DNA from: Pseudoruegeria sp. SK021
GTDB lineage: Bacteria; Pseudomonadota; Alphaproteobacteria; Rhodobacterales; Rhodobacteraceae
Direction: 5' to 3'
DNA length: 35,386 nucleotides
Assembly (NCBI RefSeq): GCF_002119405.1
Contig: NZ_MTBG01000032.1
Span: 1 to 35,386, forward strand
Positions 9,194 through 18,481 of this stretch are shown piece by piece. The first letter of the stretch is position 1; each line of letters opens with the position of its first letter. Position numbers and translations under genes: made by a program. The notes under the pieces were generated by a model, which searched no databases, was not told the origin of the DNA, and worked only from the letters and a program-made list of their open reading frames with translations.

Positions 9194-9709
9194 TCAGACG
9201 TTTGTGACCCCTTTGAACAAGGCGTCATCGACGCGATCCCCGTGAAGAACCGAGATGTTGCCGGTTGTCTCAAGGACCACGGCACGAACGGATGACAAAT
9301 CCCGCACATTGGCTTCGCGCAACTTCGCCATCAAATCTTCTTCGGCGACGCGGGTTGCCCGCAGGGCGTCGTGCAAAATGCGGCCGTCCCTCATCAACAG
9401 GACCGGCGTATTCTGAACCAAATCGTCCAGTCGCGGCGACCAATACCGAAGCATCGAGACAGAATACTGAAGGGCGAAAAGGCTGGTCATTGCCGTTAGT
9501 GTTTGAATGAACCCGGTCCATTGCTGCGATTGTGATGCGCCTGCAAGAAGCGACCCCATGGCCACGGTCATCACGAAATCGAAATTTGTCATCTTCGAAA
9601 AGGATCGCAGCCCGACGATGCGCACCAGAAATATGACCCAGGCAATCCCGATCACACTTAACACGGCGCCTTTAAAAACAGCGTCAATCACAGGTCCGTC
9701 GAAGAACAT
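9194..9709 (-). CDS. DUF421/YetF-family membrane protein
   Basis: Small membrane protein of unknown function related to the Bacillus YetF/YdfS group. The 171-residue product has two or three hydrophobic segments (about 8-30, 45-60 and 65-85) followed by a cytoplasmic DUF421 domain. Family hallmarks are the VGLRSFSKMTNFDF region (about 31-44), the strand TPVLLMRDGRI (about 102-112) and the near-C-terminal VVLETTGNISVL. The ATG at 9709 was chosen because an AAGGA-like site lies upstream and the family normally begins just before the first membrane helix; in-frame codons further upstream add a Cys-rich, non-homologous extension. It stands 153 bases downstream of the DUF442 gene on the same strand. 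No function can be deduced from the context. Confidence 0.82.
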   Translation of the reverse strand: MFFDGPVIDAVFKGAVLSVIGIAWVIFLVRIVGLRSFSKMTNFDFVMTVAMGSLLAGASQSQQWTGFIQTLTAMTSLFALQYSVSMLRYWSPRLDDLVQNTPVLLMRDGRILHDALRATRVAEEDLMAKLREANVRDLSSVRAVVLETTGNISVLHGDRVDDALFKGVTNV

Positions 9710-9862
9710 TCGCGTTTTTCCTTGGTTCCAGAAGGTTTCATGGACTGCTAACGCGCAGCAGACCGCGCCACGCGCCATCGCCTTTGGCCCGGATCAGCAA
9801 AGGACGACCTTCGGTATCGGGTCTTTGGTCCGAGCCATCGCATTGCAAGCCTAAGGCGCGAA

Positions 9863-10324
9863 TTATTCCGCCTTATTGTGACGTTCGATATACTGCGTCA
9901 CAAACTTTTTCAGATCAGGATCATTCAAACCAACCCCTTTCTCTTCAGCCATTTCCATGGCTTCTGTGCCGCTCATTCCCGCATCGCAAGCGATGTGCAT
10001 CACCACAAACGCCCCAGAACGCTTGCCTGATGCACAATGGACAAGCACCGGCGCCGGCAGCGTGGCGATCTTTCTGCGAAAGGCGTCCACCGTATGATCG
10101 GACAGGGCCTTACCGTCCACCGGATGATGAAGATAAGTCAGGCCGGCCTCCTCTGCCTTGCGCCCTTCTTCCTGCGGTTCCATTTTGAGCGTGCTGTGCT
10201 CGTCTTCGGTCTGCATGTTGACAAGCGCACGGAACCCCTCGTGAGCGGCCTGTTTGATATGCTGGGCCTCGGGCGCAAACATCGCGACCGTGAGCCGGTC
10301 GGTGATCTGGACGGTGTCTTGCAT
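9863..10324 (-). CDS. DUF442 / beta-lactamase hydrolase-like phosphatase domain protein
   Basis: Cytoplasmic protein of the DUF442 (Blh N-terminal, TIGR01244-like) group, related to protein tyrosine phosphatases. The 153-residue product contains a phosphate-loop motif, VHCASGKRSG, about two thirds along, with a Cys and Arg in the spacing seen in this family (CxxGxR rather than the classic CX5R), and an upstream HPVDG segment. AAGGAG lies eight bases before the ATG. In other bacteria the domain can be fused to a metallo-beta-lactamase fold linked to sulfide/persulfide metabolism; here it stands alone, with no persulfide dioxygenase nearby. Phosphatase activity is therefore only a family-level prediction. 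Confidence 0.82.
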   Translation of the reverse strand: MQDTVQITDRLTVAMFAPEAQHIKQAAHEGFRALVNMQTEDEHSTLKMEPQEEGRKAEEAGLTYLHHPVDGKALSDHTVDAFRRKIATLPAPVLVHCASGKRSGAFVVMHIACDAGMSGTEAMEMAEEKGVGLNDPDLKKFVTQYIERHNKAE

Positions 10325-10757
10325 AAACTGCTCCTTAGATCGGCGTTTTCGATTGATAACCCGTGCCTGTCCCCGCGCCAGTCAGTGTCGCGGCACGTTT
10401 CGCACCCATCAAAGTCGGCGTTTGTAAGCAGGCCGGCGGCAATGGATGCTGGGAAACCACCCCCGCATAGGTGTCACAAGGGATGAAACGATCAAAATTC
10501 GCGATCGTTCCTCGCACAGCGCAATAAAGCCATAATGCATGTGCGGCGACGGGTGGAAGCCCGCGCCCGGTCGCCGGGTACCCGCACACCCAACGGGAGC
10601 AGAGGATCGGCGTCTTTCAGGTCATGCACCGCGGCTTGGCGGGACTTGGCGATGGACCGGTTCGGCTTCGGAACCGTCGAGACGGCACCAAGAGGGGCAG
10701 TTCTGTCAAAGAACTGCCCCTCAATTGCTTATTCAAACCGATGGTCGATCTCGTCGG
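10325..10757. other. Intergenic region upstream of the DUF442 gene
   Basis: About 430 bases without a supported gene. A leftward open frame of about 84 codons (10335-10589) has no recognisable domain and atypical composition, so I do not call it. The right part holds the strong hairpin at 10691-10723, listed separately. The left part should carry the promoter for the DUF442 gene. Confidence 0.45.
10691..10723 (-). terminator. Terminator downstream of the GH42 gene
   Basis: A perfect 12-bp inverted repeat (GAGGGGCAGTTC / GAACTGCCCCTC, 10692-10703 and 10711-10722) with a 7-base loop lies about 35 bases beyond the GH42 stop. One further T-A pair closes the loop to five bases. The T tract on the minus strand is short. 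It likely ends the long catabolic operon. Confidence 0.75.
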
Positions 10758-12851
10758 TTACAGTTCCAAAACGATCGCATCATTGGCGGGAACCTCGGTC
10801 GCGGTGCTGTCTCCAAGCAGCGCTTTGGCGGCTTGCACCGGCTTGCCATCGACGGTCAGGGAAAATTCCTGCGCCTCTGGTGTAGGATTGATGATCCAAA
10901 CGAACCGTTGGCCTTCCGTGCCGTGCAGTCGGGCTTGAAGCTGCGGGTTTCCGGTCGACAAGGTCGGAACGATTCCCGCCCAATCAAGACAGGCTTGGAA
11001 CCATGCAGTCGCCCCGTCCGCCCCGTTTTCGCGGGCAAGGAAATGGCCGACCGAGATATGGGTGCCGACCAACAGGCTGCGCCCTTCGCCGTGGGCGGCA
11101 GTGGTGATTGCGATCCGTCCGTCATCGAACCGCCCAAGCACGTCCGCACGGTCGGGGGTATAGGATTGCAGAAAACCGCCACCGGTTAGCGCGGCATCCC
11201 CCAAACTCAGGCGGATTCTATCCCCGATATCGGGCATGAATTCCACCTCGTCCTCGGTCACGCCGAACATCTCGGCCAGCCCGTTATTGGGCTGCTGAAC
11301 CCCGACATGGCCATGATCACCAAAATAGCCAGGGCAGGCTTCTGAGATCAGCTTGCCCCCCCGCGCCACCCAATCCGCCAGACGCTTTGCCAGCGCCGCA
11401 GGCATCATAATGGGATAGGCTGCATAGATCGTGTCATACTGATCGATGTCGTCGCAATGGACCCAATCGGCTTGGACCCCCAAATCGAAGAAGCCGCGAT
11501 AGGCCCCCCACATCGCATTTTGATAGGTCTTGAACCCGCCTTCATGGGACAAGAGGAAATCGAACCGTTGCGCCTCGGGGATCATCAGAAGTCCGACTTG
11601 TCCCCGCACAGGCGCCGCTTTCATCAGATCGGCCTGTTCCGGGGCGTTCGCCCATCGCCCGATGCTGGCAGCCATGTCCGAGCGCGGTGTGCGGCTGCCG
11701 TCCATTCCGTAGGATCCGAATGCCCCAAACAGAGGGCCGTCCAGCAGCGGTCGGTAGCGCAGGTTCATCATGCCACGGGCACCGGCTGCAAACGACGCCA
11801 AGCACCACAGACGAATGTCTTCTGGTGTGGCCACCCGCGCATCTTCCTTGTCGCGGCCCAAGACCTGAGGTTGCATCCACAACGGTCCGCCTTGCCGTTC
11901 GGCGTGCCAGAATGGCTTGCCCCGCGCCGCGCCCCGGATCAAATCCCCGCCAAAGAAATTGCGCCATGGCTGGTTGCCTTTGCGCGCCGCGATCCACGTA
12001 TAGCCATAGATCTCGACCTGCTCGGCCGCCCGCCAGTCGTTGCAGCCATGTCCGGCCAGCGCGGTGACGGCCCCGGCAATGCCGTGCGAAATGATCTTGG
12101 CTTCGGGATCGGCTGCACGGATGACGGCAATTTTGTCGGCAACATGGCCATAGAAATTGTCTTCGCGGAACGTCAGCCAATCCAGACATTCAGCATAGGG
12201 CTGAATTTGCCGTGGCGGCATGACATCATCCCATTCCGCATAGGAATACCGGTGCCAGACCTTCGCGAGCGTATCCAGATCGCCGTATTTCTTCTGCAAC
12301 CAAACCCGGAAGGCCGCCGCGGTCGGGTCCGAGAAATCATAGTCGGGCTGATAGTTCACCTCGTTGTTGACGTCATATCCCATCAGGCCGGGGTGGCCGC
12401 GATAGCGCTCGGTCATCCGCGACAGAAAGGCCATCACCGCCTCGTGCACTTCCGGCGCGTTCAGGGTCAGCGCCCCGGCCCCGCCCAATCCGTGGCCAAA
12501 GCCACCGACGGCGACCGACGGACTAAGCGTCGAGGGCATTGGCCGTCCGTCCGCCGAAAGCATCCGCGCATGGCCCAGCTTGCGCTGCAACCAGTCCGGC
12601 GCTGCCATGGTGAATTCCGCGATCACGGTCGCCATGCCGTTCTCGGCCGCCAGATCAAGCTGACGGTCGCAATCATCCCAGTCGTAACGCCCGGGCGCGC
12701 GTTCGATCGCGGACCACATGAACCAGTGGCGGAAGGTGTTCAAACCGTCTTCAGAGGCAATGCCATAGTCCCGATCCCAATCCTCGCGCGGGGGATTTGA
12801 TTTCCGGAAATAGACGGCACCATAGGGAACCTGAGGAATCTTAGCGGGCAT
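10758..12851 (-). CDS. GH42 beta-galactosidase
   Basis: Retaining exo-glycosidase of family GH42, acting in the cytoplasm since no signal peptide is present. The 697-residue product matches the family length. It begins with the characteristic PYGAVYFR and FRHWFMWSAIE segments of the TIM barrel. The acid/base is Glu164 in NNEVNYQ, and the likely nucleophile is Glu318 in FWHAERQGG. A trimerisation (GH42M, about 400-610) domain and a C-terminal beta domain follow. AAGGA lies six bases before the ATG. GH42 enzymes cleave beta-galactosides, and some also cleave alpha-L-arabinopyranosides. It is the last gene of the Opp-type transporter locus but is separated from garR by 91 bases that contain a terminator-like hairpin, so it may be transcribed at a different level. 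The exact substrate is unknown. Confidence 0.92.
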   Translation of the reverse strand: MPAKIPQVPYGAVYFRKSNPPREDWDRDYGIASEDGLNTFRHWFMWSAIERAPGRYDWDDCDRQLDLAAENGMATVIAEFTMAAPDWLQRKLGHARMLSADGRPMPSTLSPSVAVGGFGHGLGGAGALTLNAPEVHEAVMAFLSRMTERYRGHPGLMGYDVNNEVNYQPDYDFSDPTAAAFRVWLQKKYGDLDTLAKVWHRYSYAEWDDVMPPRQIQPYAECLDWLTFREDNFYGHVADKIAVIRAADPEAKIISHGIAGAVTALAGHGCNDWRAAEQVEIYGYTWIAARKGNQPWRNFFGGDLIRGAARGKPFWHAERQGGPLWMQPQVLGRDKEDARVATPEDIRLWCLASFAAGARGMMNLRYRPLLDGPLFGAFGSYGMDGSRTPRSDMAASIGRWANAPEQADLMKAAPVRGQVGLLMIPEAQRFDFLLSHEGGFKTYQNAMWGAYRGFFDLGVQADWVHCDDIDQYDTIYAAYPIMMPAALAKRLADWVARGGKLISEACPGYFGDHGHVGVQQPNNGLAEMFGVTEDEVEFMPDIGDRIRLSLGDAALTGGGFLQSYTPDRADVLGRFDDGRIAITTAAHGEGRSLLVGTHISVGHFLARENGADGATAWFQACLDWAGIVPTLSTGNPQLQARLHGTEGQRFVWIINPTPEAQEFSLTVDGKPVQAAKALLGDSTATEVPANDAIVLEL

Positions 12852-12900
12852 GATGTATCCTTTGGGCCGAACGAATTGGCCCTATTTCAGTTGAGATAAA

Positions 12901-12935
12901 TTAAAAGTTCCGAAGACTTCGGCCCGAAGGCCCCG
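12901..12935 (-). terminator. Terminator-like hairpins between garR and GH42
   Basis: Read leftward, the sequence holds a GGCC-TTCG-GGCC stem with a UUCG tetraloop followed by a CCGAA-GTC-TTCGG stem and then AACTTTTAATTT. This is a plausible intrinsic terminator or attenuator between garR and the GH42 gene. Confidence 0.6.
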
Positions 12936-12942
12936 GTCTGGC

Positions 12943-13815
12943 TTAGCCGGGCGCAGCAAGGCTTTGCAGGGTGCGGATCAGGGCCGAATGGTCGAGGTCG
13001 CCGTCCCCACGACCGATGGCCGCGCTCATCAATTGCTCAACCATTGCCGTATTGGGCAGCGCGATATCCAGCGAGCGCGCGGCATCAACCGCCAACCCCA
13101 TATCTTTGCGATGCAAAGCGATGCGAAATCCGGGCCGGAACGTTTCGGCAATCATCCGTTCGCCATGGACTTTCAGGATGGTGCTGTCAGCAAATCCTCC
13201 CAGCAGTGCTTCGCGAATGCGGGCCGGGTCAGCCCCGGCGCGACCGGCAAGAAACAGCGCTTCGGCCACGGCCTGAATGGTCAGACCGACGATCACCTGA
13301 TTGCAGACTTTCGCCGTTTGTCCGTCACCCGACGGTCCAACATGGGTAATGCGTTTACCCATCAATTCAAGCAATGGCAGGGCGCGGGCAAACGCCGGTT
13401 CGGTGCCGCCAACCATGATGGACAGGGCTGCATTTTGCGCCCCAGCTTCGCCACCGGACACCGGTGCATCCAGCCATTCCCCACCCGCGGCTTCGATCCG
13501 TGCGGCGAAATCCTTGGTGGCCACGGGCGAGATTGAGCTCATATCGATGACCAGTGTGCCGGGCTGCAGCGTCTGCGCGACGCCGTTGTCGCCGAACAGA
13601 ACCTCGTCAACATCAGGGGTGTTCGGCAACATCAGGATCACCACCTCGCTGTCGCGGGCGACGGCTGCCGGACTGTCCATCGCCGTGCCGCCCTGATCAA
13701 TCAGCCCCTGCGAGATCGGCTTGACCCGGTGCAAGGCCACCGTGTGCCCTGCCGCAATCAGATGCCCCGCCATCGGACGTCCCATGACCCCTAGCCCGAT
13801 AAATCCAATCTTCAT
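12943..13815 (-). CDS. garR: 2-hydroxy-3-oxopropionate reductase-like beta-hydroxyacid dehydrogenase
   Basis: NAD(P)-dependent reductase of the beta-hydroxyacid dehydrogenase family, cytoplasmic. In GarR/GlxR it reduces tartronate semialdehyde to D-glycerate. The 290-residue product shows the N-terminal dinucleotide fold GFIGLGVMGRPMA (4-16), the substrate-binding segment DAPVSGGEAGAQ (117-128) and the catalytic Lys169 with Asn172 in KVCNQ. All key residues are intact. Its start overlaps the stop of the hydroxypyruvate isomerase-like gene (ATGA), and in glyoxylate/allantoin pathways these two enzymes act in sequence, which supports a GarR role. In this sugar operon it could instead reduce another 3-oxo acid, because the family is broad. 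Confidence 0.85.
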   Translation of the reverse strand: MKIGFIGLGVMGRPMAGHLIAAGHTVALHRVKPISQGLIDQGGTAMDSPAAVARDSEVVILMLPNTPDVDEVLFGDNGVAQTLQPGTLVIDMSSISPVATKDFAARIEAAGGEWLDAPVSGGEAGAQNAALSIMVGGTEPAFARALPLLELMGKRITHVGPSGDGQTAKVCNQVIVGLTIQAVAEALFLAGRAGADPARIREALLGGFADSTILKVHGERMIAETFRPGFRIALHRKDMGLAVDAARSLDIALPNTAMVEQLMSAAIGRGDGDLDHSALIRTLQSLAAPG

Positions 13816-14594
13816 GTTCGGCTCCCCGTTTTCATCCAGCCAAGGCTAGCCGATGTGTCAGCCAGCGGTTTGTATTCACATCCCACCCAGCCCGCATAGC
13901 CGCTGGCATCAAGCGACTTAAACAGGAAGGCGTGGTTGATTTCTCCGGTCCCCGGTTCGTGACGGCCGGGGTGATCGGCGATCTGCACGTGGGAAATTCG
14001 GTCCTGCAATCGCGCAAAGGTCGGGACCAGATCGCCCTGCATGATCTGCGCGTGGTAGAAGTCGTATTGCAGCCAAAGGTTGTCTGATCCGACGGCTTGA
14101 ATGATCCGCATGGCATGATCGACCCGGGCGCAGTGGAACCCGGGAATGTCCCGCGTGTTCACCGGCTCCAGCAGCAGCCGCACACCCGCCTCCTGCATCC
14201 GCGCCGCCGCAAAGCGCAGGTTCTCAATCATAGTGGCATCCAGCACATCAGGATCGGCGCCATCCGGGGCGATCCCGGTCAGGCAATTCACTTGGCCGCA
14301 TTTCAGCGCTTTGGCATAGTGCAACGCGGTCTCAACGCCCTTGCGGAATTCCTCGGTCCGGTCCGGCAGACACAGGATGCCGCGTTCGCCACCATCCCAA
14401 TCGCCGGACGGGACATTGAACAGAACTTGGGTCAGGCCCGAGGCGGCCAGCGCCGCCGCGACCTCTTCTGCCGGATAATCATAGGGTGCAAGATATTCGA
14501 CGCCGGTAAAGCCATCTTGGGCCGCAGCTTGGAACCGGTCCAGAAACGGCAGGTGGGTATAGAGCATCGAAAGATTGGCACAGAATTTTGGCAT
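13812..14594 (-). CDS. hyi: Hydroxypyruvate isomerase-like TIM-barrel isomerase/epimerase
   Basis: Cytoplasmic member of the xylose-isomerase-like TIM-barrel superfamily, closest to Hyi, which interconverts hydroxypyruvate and tartronate semialdehyde. The 260-residue length equals E. coli Hyi (258). It has the N-terminal motif KFCANLSMLYTHLPFLDRF, metal-site Glu143 in LLLEPVN and Glu240 in GCEYKP, and the YDFYHAQIMQGD segment (177-188). The ATG at 14594 follows a GGTTCAGG...AGGACGA stretch; a longer in-frame opening upstream adds Cys-rich residues unlike the family. It overlaps garR by four bases and starts 13 bases after the transporter ATPase stop. Some Hyi-like proteins act on other keto sugars or on 3-oxo-isoapionate, so the reaction is not certain. 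Confidence 0.85.
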   Translation of the reverse strand: MPKFCANLSMLYTHLPFLDRFQAAAQDGFTGVEYLAPYDYPAEEVAAALAASGLTQVLFNVPSGDWDGGERGILCLPDRTEEFRKGVETALHYAKALKCGQVNCLTGIAPDGADPDVLDATMIENLRFAAARMQEAGVRLLLEPVNTRDIPGFHCARVDHAMRIIQAVGSDNLWLQYDFYHAQIMQGDLVPTFARLQDRISHVQIADHPGRHEPGTGEINHAFLFKSLDASGYAGWVGCEYKPLADTSASLGWMKTGSRT

Positions 14595-14607
14595 ATCGTC
14601 CTCAGGT

Positions 14608-16302
14608 TCAGGCAATGAATTTGGTGCGGTGCAGCATCCGCCGGTCACGGGGATCGGGGTTGGGCACCGCAGAAATCAGGCTTTGGGTGTACGGATGCTC
14701 AGGCGCGGTGCAGATCTGCTCCGCAGCGCCGGTTTCGACAATGCGCCCCTGATGCATCACCGCGACCCGATCACAGAAGTATCGGACCACCGAAATATCA
14801 TGCGCGATGAAGATAAAGCTCAGATCGAGCCGTTTTTGCAAATCGAGCAACAGATCCATCACCTGTGCGCGGATCGACACATCCAATGCCGATGTCGCCT
14901 CGTCGGCAATGATGATGCGGGGATCAAGGGCAAGGGCCCGGGCGATGGAAATACGCTGTCGCTGGCCGCCTGAGAAGGCATGCGGATAGCGTTCCATCGC
15001 ACTGCGGTCGAGGCCGACCATTTCCAAAAGGGTGCCGACCCGCTCTTCCAACGCCGCCCCTGTCAGGGCCCCCGAGACCACCAGTGGATCTGCAATGACC
15101 TGTTTCACGGTCATACGCGGATTGAGCGACGCGAACGGGTCCTGAAAAACCAAGCGCACTGCCGAGCGAAACTGCCCAAGTTCCGGCGGCCTCATCTGCA
15201 AGACATCCTGTTCAGTCGGGGCACCGCGCCACAGGATGCGGCCTGACGTCGGCTCCATGATGCGCAAAAGCATCCGGCCAACGGTGGTCTTTCCGGATCC
15301 GCTTTCCCCCACGATGCCCAGATTCTCGCCGGGCCACAGGTCAAGCGATACGTCGTCCACCGCTTTGATGGAATAGGTCGGCCGCCCCCGCCAGTCATGA
15401 CCCCCGAAATATTTGCTCAGGCCGTGGACCGACAAAAGTGGCTTGCTATCGGTCGCGGGCGGGACCCGTTTCGGGGCGGAATCCAATTGCAAGGTCGCCG
15501 CCAGAAGCCGTTTGGTATAGGGATGCTGGGCCGCGTGAAAGATGGCGTCCACCGGCCCCTGTTCGATGATTTTGCCCCAGCGCATGACAGCGACGTCATC
15601 AGCCACTTCGGCCACAAGCCCAAGGTCATGGGTGATCATCAGCATCGCCATCCCTCGCGAGGCCTGAAGCCGCCCAATCAAATCCATGATCTCTGCCTGC
15701 GTGGTCACGTCCAGCGCCGTCGTCGGCTCGTCGGCGATCAGGATGTCGGGATCACAGGCCAACGCCATGGCGATCATCGCCCGCTGCCGCATGCCGCCCG
15801 AAAACTCGAACGTATAGCGATCTGCCATCTTCTCAGGCTGCGCAATTTCCACCTGTTTCAACAGGTTCACCGTCTCGGCCTTGGCTTCGGCTTTTGTCAT
15901 CTTGCGGTGCAGCAAAAGCGCTTCGACAATCTGCGCGCCAATGGTGCGAACCGGCGACAGCGACGACATTGGCTCTTGAAAGATGAGGCCAATTCGGCCG
16001 CCGCGGACAGCGCGGATCTCGCGGCTGTTGGCGGCCATGCGGTCCAAGTGCAACGGCCCTTCTGCGCTGTTCAAGGTGATGGTGCCGCCGCTGACCCGCG
16101 CCTGCGGATCGATCAGGCGCAACAGCGCCCGCGCCGTCACCGATTTGCCCGAGCCGCTTTCGCCGACAAGACAGAGGGTCCGGCCCGGATGCAGGTCGAA
16201 ACTGACGTCGCGGACGGCGTGCAGCACATGGCTGCGCAAGTGAAAATCGATACTCAGGTTGCGCACCGACAGAAGCGGGAGGGGGGTGTCCTGTGTGTTC
16301 AT
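14608..16302 (-). CDS. Fused double-ATPase of an Opp/Dpp-type ABC importer
   Basis: Energises the adjacent oligopeptide-type importer from the cytoplasmic side. The 564-residue product is two ATP-binding domains in one chain, equivalent to DppD plus DppF, as in YejF and GsiA. Domain 1 has Walker A GESGSGKS (47-54), the signature FSGGMRQR (168-175) and Walker B ILIADEP. Domain 2 has Walker A GESGSGKT (332-339), the signature FSGGQRQR and Walker B IIIADEA. Each domain ends in the oligopeptide-type tail with PYT(K/Q)xL. The ATG at 16302 overlaps the permease stop as ATGA. An in-frame opening further upstream is just permease-gene shadow. Confidence 0.95.
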   Translation of the reverse strand: MNTQDTPLPLLSVRNLSIDFHLRSHVLHAVRDVSFDLHPGRTLCLVGESGSGKSVTARALLRLIDPQARVSGGTITLNSAEGPLHLDRMAANSREIRAVRGGRIGLIFQEPMSSLSPVRTIGAQIVEALLLHRKMTKAEAKAETVNLLKQVEIAQPEKMADRYTFEFSGGMRQRAMIAMALACDPDILIADEPTTALDVTTQAEIMDLIGRLQASRGMAMLMITHDLGLVAEVADDVAVMRWGKIIEQGPVDAIFHAAQHPYTKRLLAATLQLDSAPKRVPPATDSKPLLSVHGLSKYFGGHDWRGRPTYSIKAVDDVSLDLWPGENLGIVGESGSGKTTVGRMLLRIMEPTSGRILWRGAPTEQDVLQMRPPELGQFRSAVRLVFQDPFASLNPRMTVKQVIADPLVVSGALTGAALEERVGTLLEMVGLDRSAMERYPHAFSGGQRQRISIARALALDPRIIIADEATSALDVSIRAQVMDLLLDLQKRLDLSFIFIAHDISVVRYFCDRVAVMHQGRIVETGAAEQICTAPEHPYTQSLISAVPNPDPRDRRMLHRTKFIA

Positions 16303-17495
16303 GTCGCGTAAGGGTCTGCGGCGTCGCGCATACCATCTCCAAGAAAGTTGAAGGCCAGCACCGTCAGCACAACCGCGCCGGACGGCCAGATCAGCAGCCA
16401 AGGGGCCGTGGCAATCGTGCGGATATTCTGGGCGTCCTGAAGCAACACGCCCCAACTGATGACCGGCGATTTCAATCCGATCCCAAGGAAGGACAGCGCG
16501 GTTTCAGCCACGATCATCGTCGGGATCGCCAAGGTCACCACCGCAAGAATATGCGAGGTCAGCGACGGCAGGATATGCCGAAAGATAACCCGCATTTGGC
16601 CAGAGCCGTCCAGAATGGCTGCCGTCACGAAGTCTTCGCTACGCAGGGCGAGGAAGCGCCCCCTGACTTCGCGGGCCAGACCGGTCCACGCCAGAAGTGA
16701 CACGATCAACGTCACCATGAAATACACCTGAAGCGGCGACCAAGCGATCGGCACCGCCGCTGCCAAACCCAGCCAAAGCGGGATTGTCGGCATCGCACTG
16801 ATGACCTCGATCAAGCGCTGGATGGCGATATCCGTCCAGCCGCCAAAATAGCCCGATAGCGCCCCAAGCGTTACGCCGATAATCAGGCTAGAAATAACGC
16901 CGATCAGCCCGATTGACATGGAAATCCGGGTGCCAAAGATCAGCCGGCTGAGCAGGTCCCGCCCCAGACTATCTGTGCCCAGAAGGTTCATTGGCTGCGT
17001 CGGGTCGAGCGGCCCCAGCAGGTGGGTGTTCATCTCAAACAGCCCCCACAGTTTGTAGGGCACGCCTTCAACGAACAGGCCGATTGGGATCACGTTGGCG
17101 TCGTCAATCGCAAAGCTCCGCCGCAGCGAGGCTGGATCAACCGTCATGGCATAACCTTTGACATGCGGCTCCCAGTGCCGGGTGCCATCTTCGCCAGTGA
17201 CGAACAGGGAAATGTCCTGCGGCGGCGCATAGGTGAACGTCGGCTGCGCCAAAGTCGGCGAGGTTGGCGCAAGAAATTCGGCGAACAGTCCAATGGCATA
17301 GAACAGCAGCACGACGATCCCGGCAAAAACGGCGACCTTATTGCTGAAGAACCGCCTGCGGATCAGGGTCCATTGACCAGAGATGGCGATGGCGTCCGGG
17401 TTCTGTCCGGGCCTGAGCGGACTGACCGCCGGGCCGGTTTCTTCGCCATCAGATGGCAGGATCATGAAGGTCGGGGTGGGGTGTGTGTCGGACAT
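16299..17495 (-). CDS. ABC importer permease, DppC type
   Basis: Inner-membrane permease of the Opp/Dpp family. The 398-residue product begins with a long polar cytoplasmic arm (1-50), then a first membrane helix (about 54-74), a periplasmic stretch of roughly 100 residues, and the conserved five-helix core. The ATPase-coupling loop is the FVTAAILDGSGQMRVIFRHI region near residue 290, corresponding to the family EAA-type motif. It is longer than typical DppC (about 300) because of the N-terminal arm and the large first periplasmic loop, as in permeases paired with large SBP5 proteins. Its start overlaps the DppB-type stop by one base (TGATG). Confidence 0.93.
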   Translation of the reverse strand: MSDTHPTPTFMILPSDGEETGPAVSPLRPGQNPDAIAISGQWTLIRRRFFSNKVAVFAGIVVLLFYAIGLFAEFLAPTSPTLAQPTFTYAPPQDISLFVTGEDGTRHWEPHVKGYAMTVDPASLRRSFAIDDANVIPIGLFVEGVPYKLWGLFEMNTHLLGPLDPTQPMNLLGTDSLGRDLLSRLIFGTRISMSIGLIGVISSLIIGVTLGALSGYFGGWTDIAIQRLIEVISAMPTIPLWLGLAAAVPIAWSPLQVYFMVTLIVSLLAWTGLAREVRGRFLALRSEDFVTAAILDGSGQMRVIFRHILPSLTSHILAVVTLAIPTMIVAETALSFLGIGLKSPVISWGVLLQDAQNIRTIATAPWLLIWPSGAVVLTVLAFNFLGDGMRDAADPYAT

Positions 17496-18481
17496 CAGGT
17501 GAACCGTATGCGAGGGTCAAGGAGGGCGAGCAGCAGGTCCGAAACCAGCATTCCGATCAGGGTCAGAACCCCCATCAGCAGGATAAAACTGCCTGCTAGG
17601 TACATGTCTTGGCTGATCAGCGCGCGCAGCAGAAGTGGTCCGGCTGTGGGCAGATTCAGCACAATGGCGGTGATCGTCACACCCGAGATCAGTTGCGGCA
17701 GCACCCAGCCAATGGCCGAGACAAAGGGGTTCAGGGCAATCCGAACCGGATACCGCATGATCACCTCATACTCCGACAACCCCTTGGCCCGGGCGGTCAC
17801 GACATAGGGCTTCGACAGCTCATCGGTCAGGTTGGCACGCAGAATCCGGATCAACGCCGCGGTGCCGGAAGTGCCGATAACGATGACAGGGATCCACAAG
17901 TGTTTCAGCAGGTCCCAGACCCGGCCCCAAGACCAGTCAGCACCGACATATTCGGGCGAATACAAACCCCCGACGCTTTGGTCGAAATACTTGTAGCTGA
18001 CATACATCAACGTCAGCGCGAGGATGAAATTCGGGATCGCCAGACCCAGAAACCCAAACAGCGTCGCGATATGGTCACCGATGGAATGGCGCTTGACCGC
18101 AGAATAGATGCCAATCGGCAGGGACACGGCCCAAACGAACAGCAAGGCTGCCACAGAGATGGACAGCGTGGCACCCATCCGATCCCAGATCAGTTCGCTG
18201 ACCGGGCGCCCCCATTCAAAGGAATAGCCGAAATCGCCGCGCAGAATGATCCCCGAGATCCATTTCCAGTATTGCACGACCATAGGATCATCGAGGCCGT
18301 AATTGGCCCGCATCCGGGCAATTTCGGTCGCGTCGACCGTCTGGCCGCTATCAGCCATTGAGGCAAGCAGCGACGTCAGATAATCGCCCGGCGGCAACTG
18401 AATAATCACGAAGGATATAATTGAGATCCCGATCATCGTCGGGATCATCAATAGGATCCGTTTAAAGACATAGCCTAGCAT
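17495..18481 (-). CDS. ABC importer permease, DppB type
   Basis: Inner-membrane permease that pairs with the DppC-type protein to form the channel. The 328-residue product starts MLGYVFKRILLMIPTM, a typical DppB/OppB first helix, and carries the coupling loop ARAKGLSEYEVIMRY around residue 228. It has about six predicted membrane helices, and the length is typical. The ATG at 18481 is preferred over an upstream in-frame codon because it forms the TGATG coupling with the preceding glycoside hydrolase gene and starts exactly at the family N-terminus. Confidence 0.93.
   Translation of the reverse strand: MLGYVFKRILLMIPTMIGISIISFVIIQLPPGDYLTSLLASMADSGQTVDATEIARMRANYGLDDPMVVQYWKWISGIILRGDFGYSFEWGRPVSELIWDRMGATLSISVAALLFVWAVSLPIGIYSAVKRHSIGDHIATLFGFLGLAIPNFILALTLMYVSYKYFDQSVGGLYSPEYVGADWSWGRVWDLLKHLWIPVIVIGTSGTAALIRILRANLTDELSKPYVVTARAKGLSEYEVIMRYPVRIALNPFVSAIGWVLPQLISGVTITAIVLNLPTAGPLLLRALISQDMYLAGSFILLMGVLTLIGMLVSDLLLALLDPRIRFT

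Noticed and set aside
10539-11189. Plus-strand open frames around the GH42 3' end
   Set aside because: They overlap the GH42 gene and its terminator hairpin and show no homology by eye.
11457-12800. Long plus-strand open frame opposite the GH42 gene
   Set aside because: Same shadow effect. GH42 on the minus strand has both catalytic Glu and the full family architecture.
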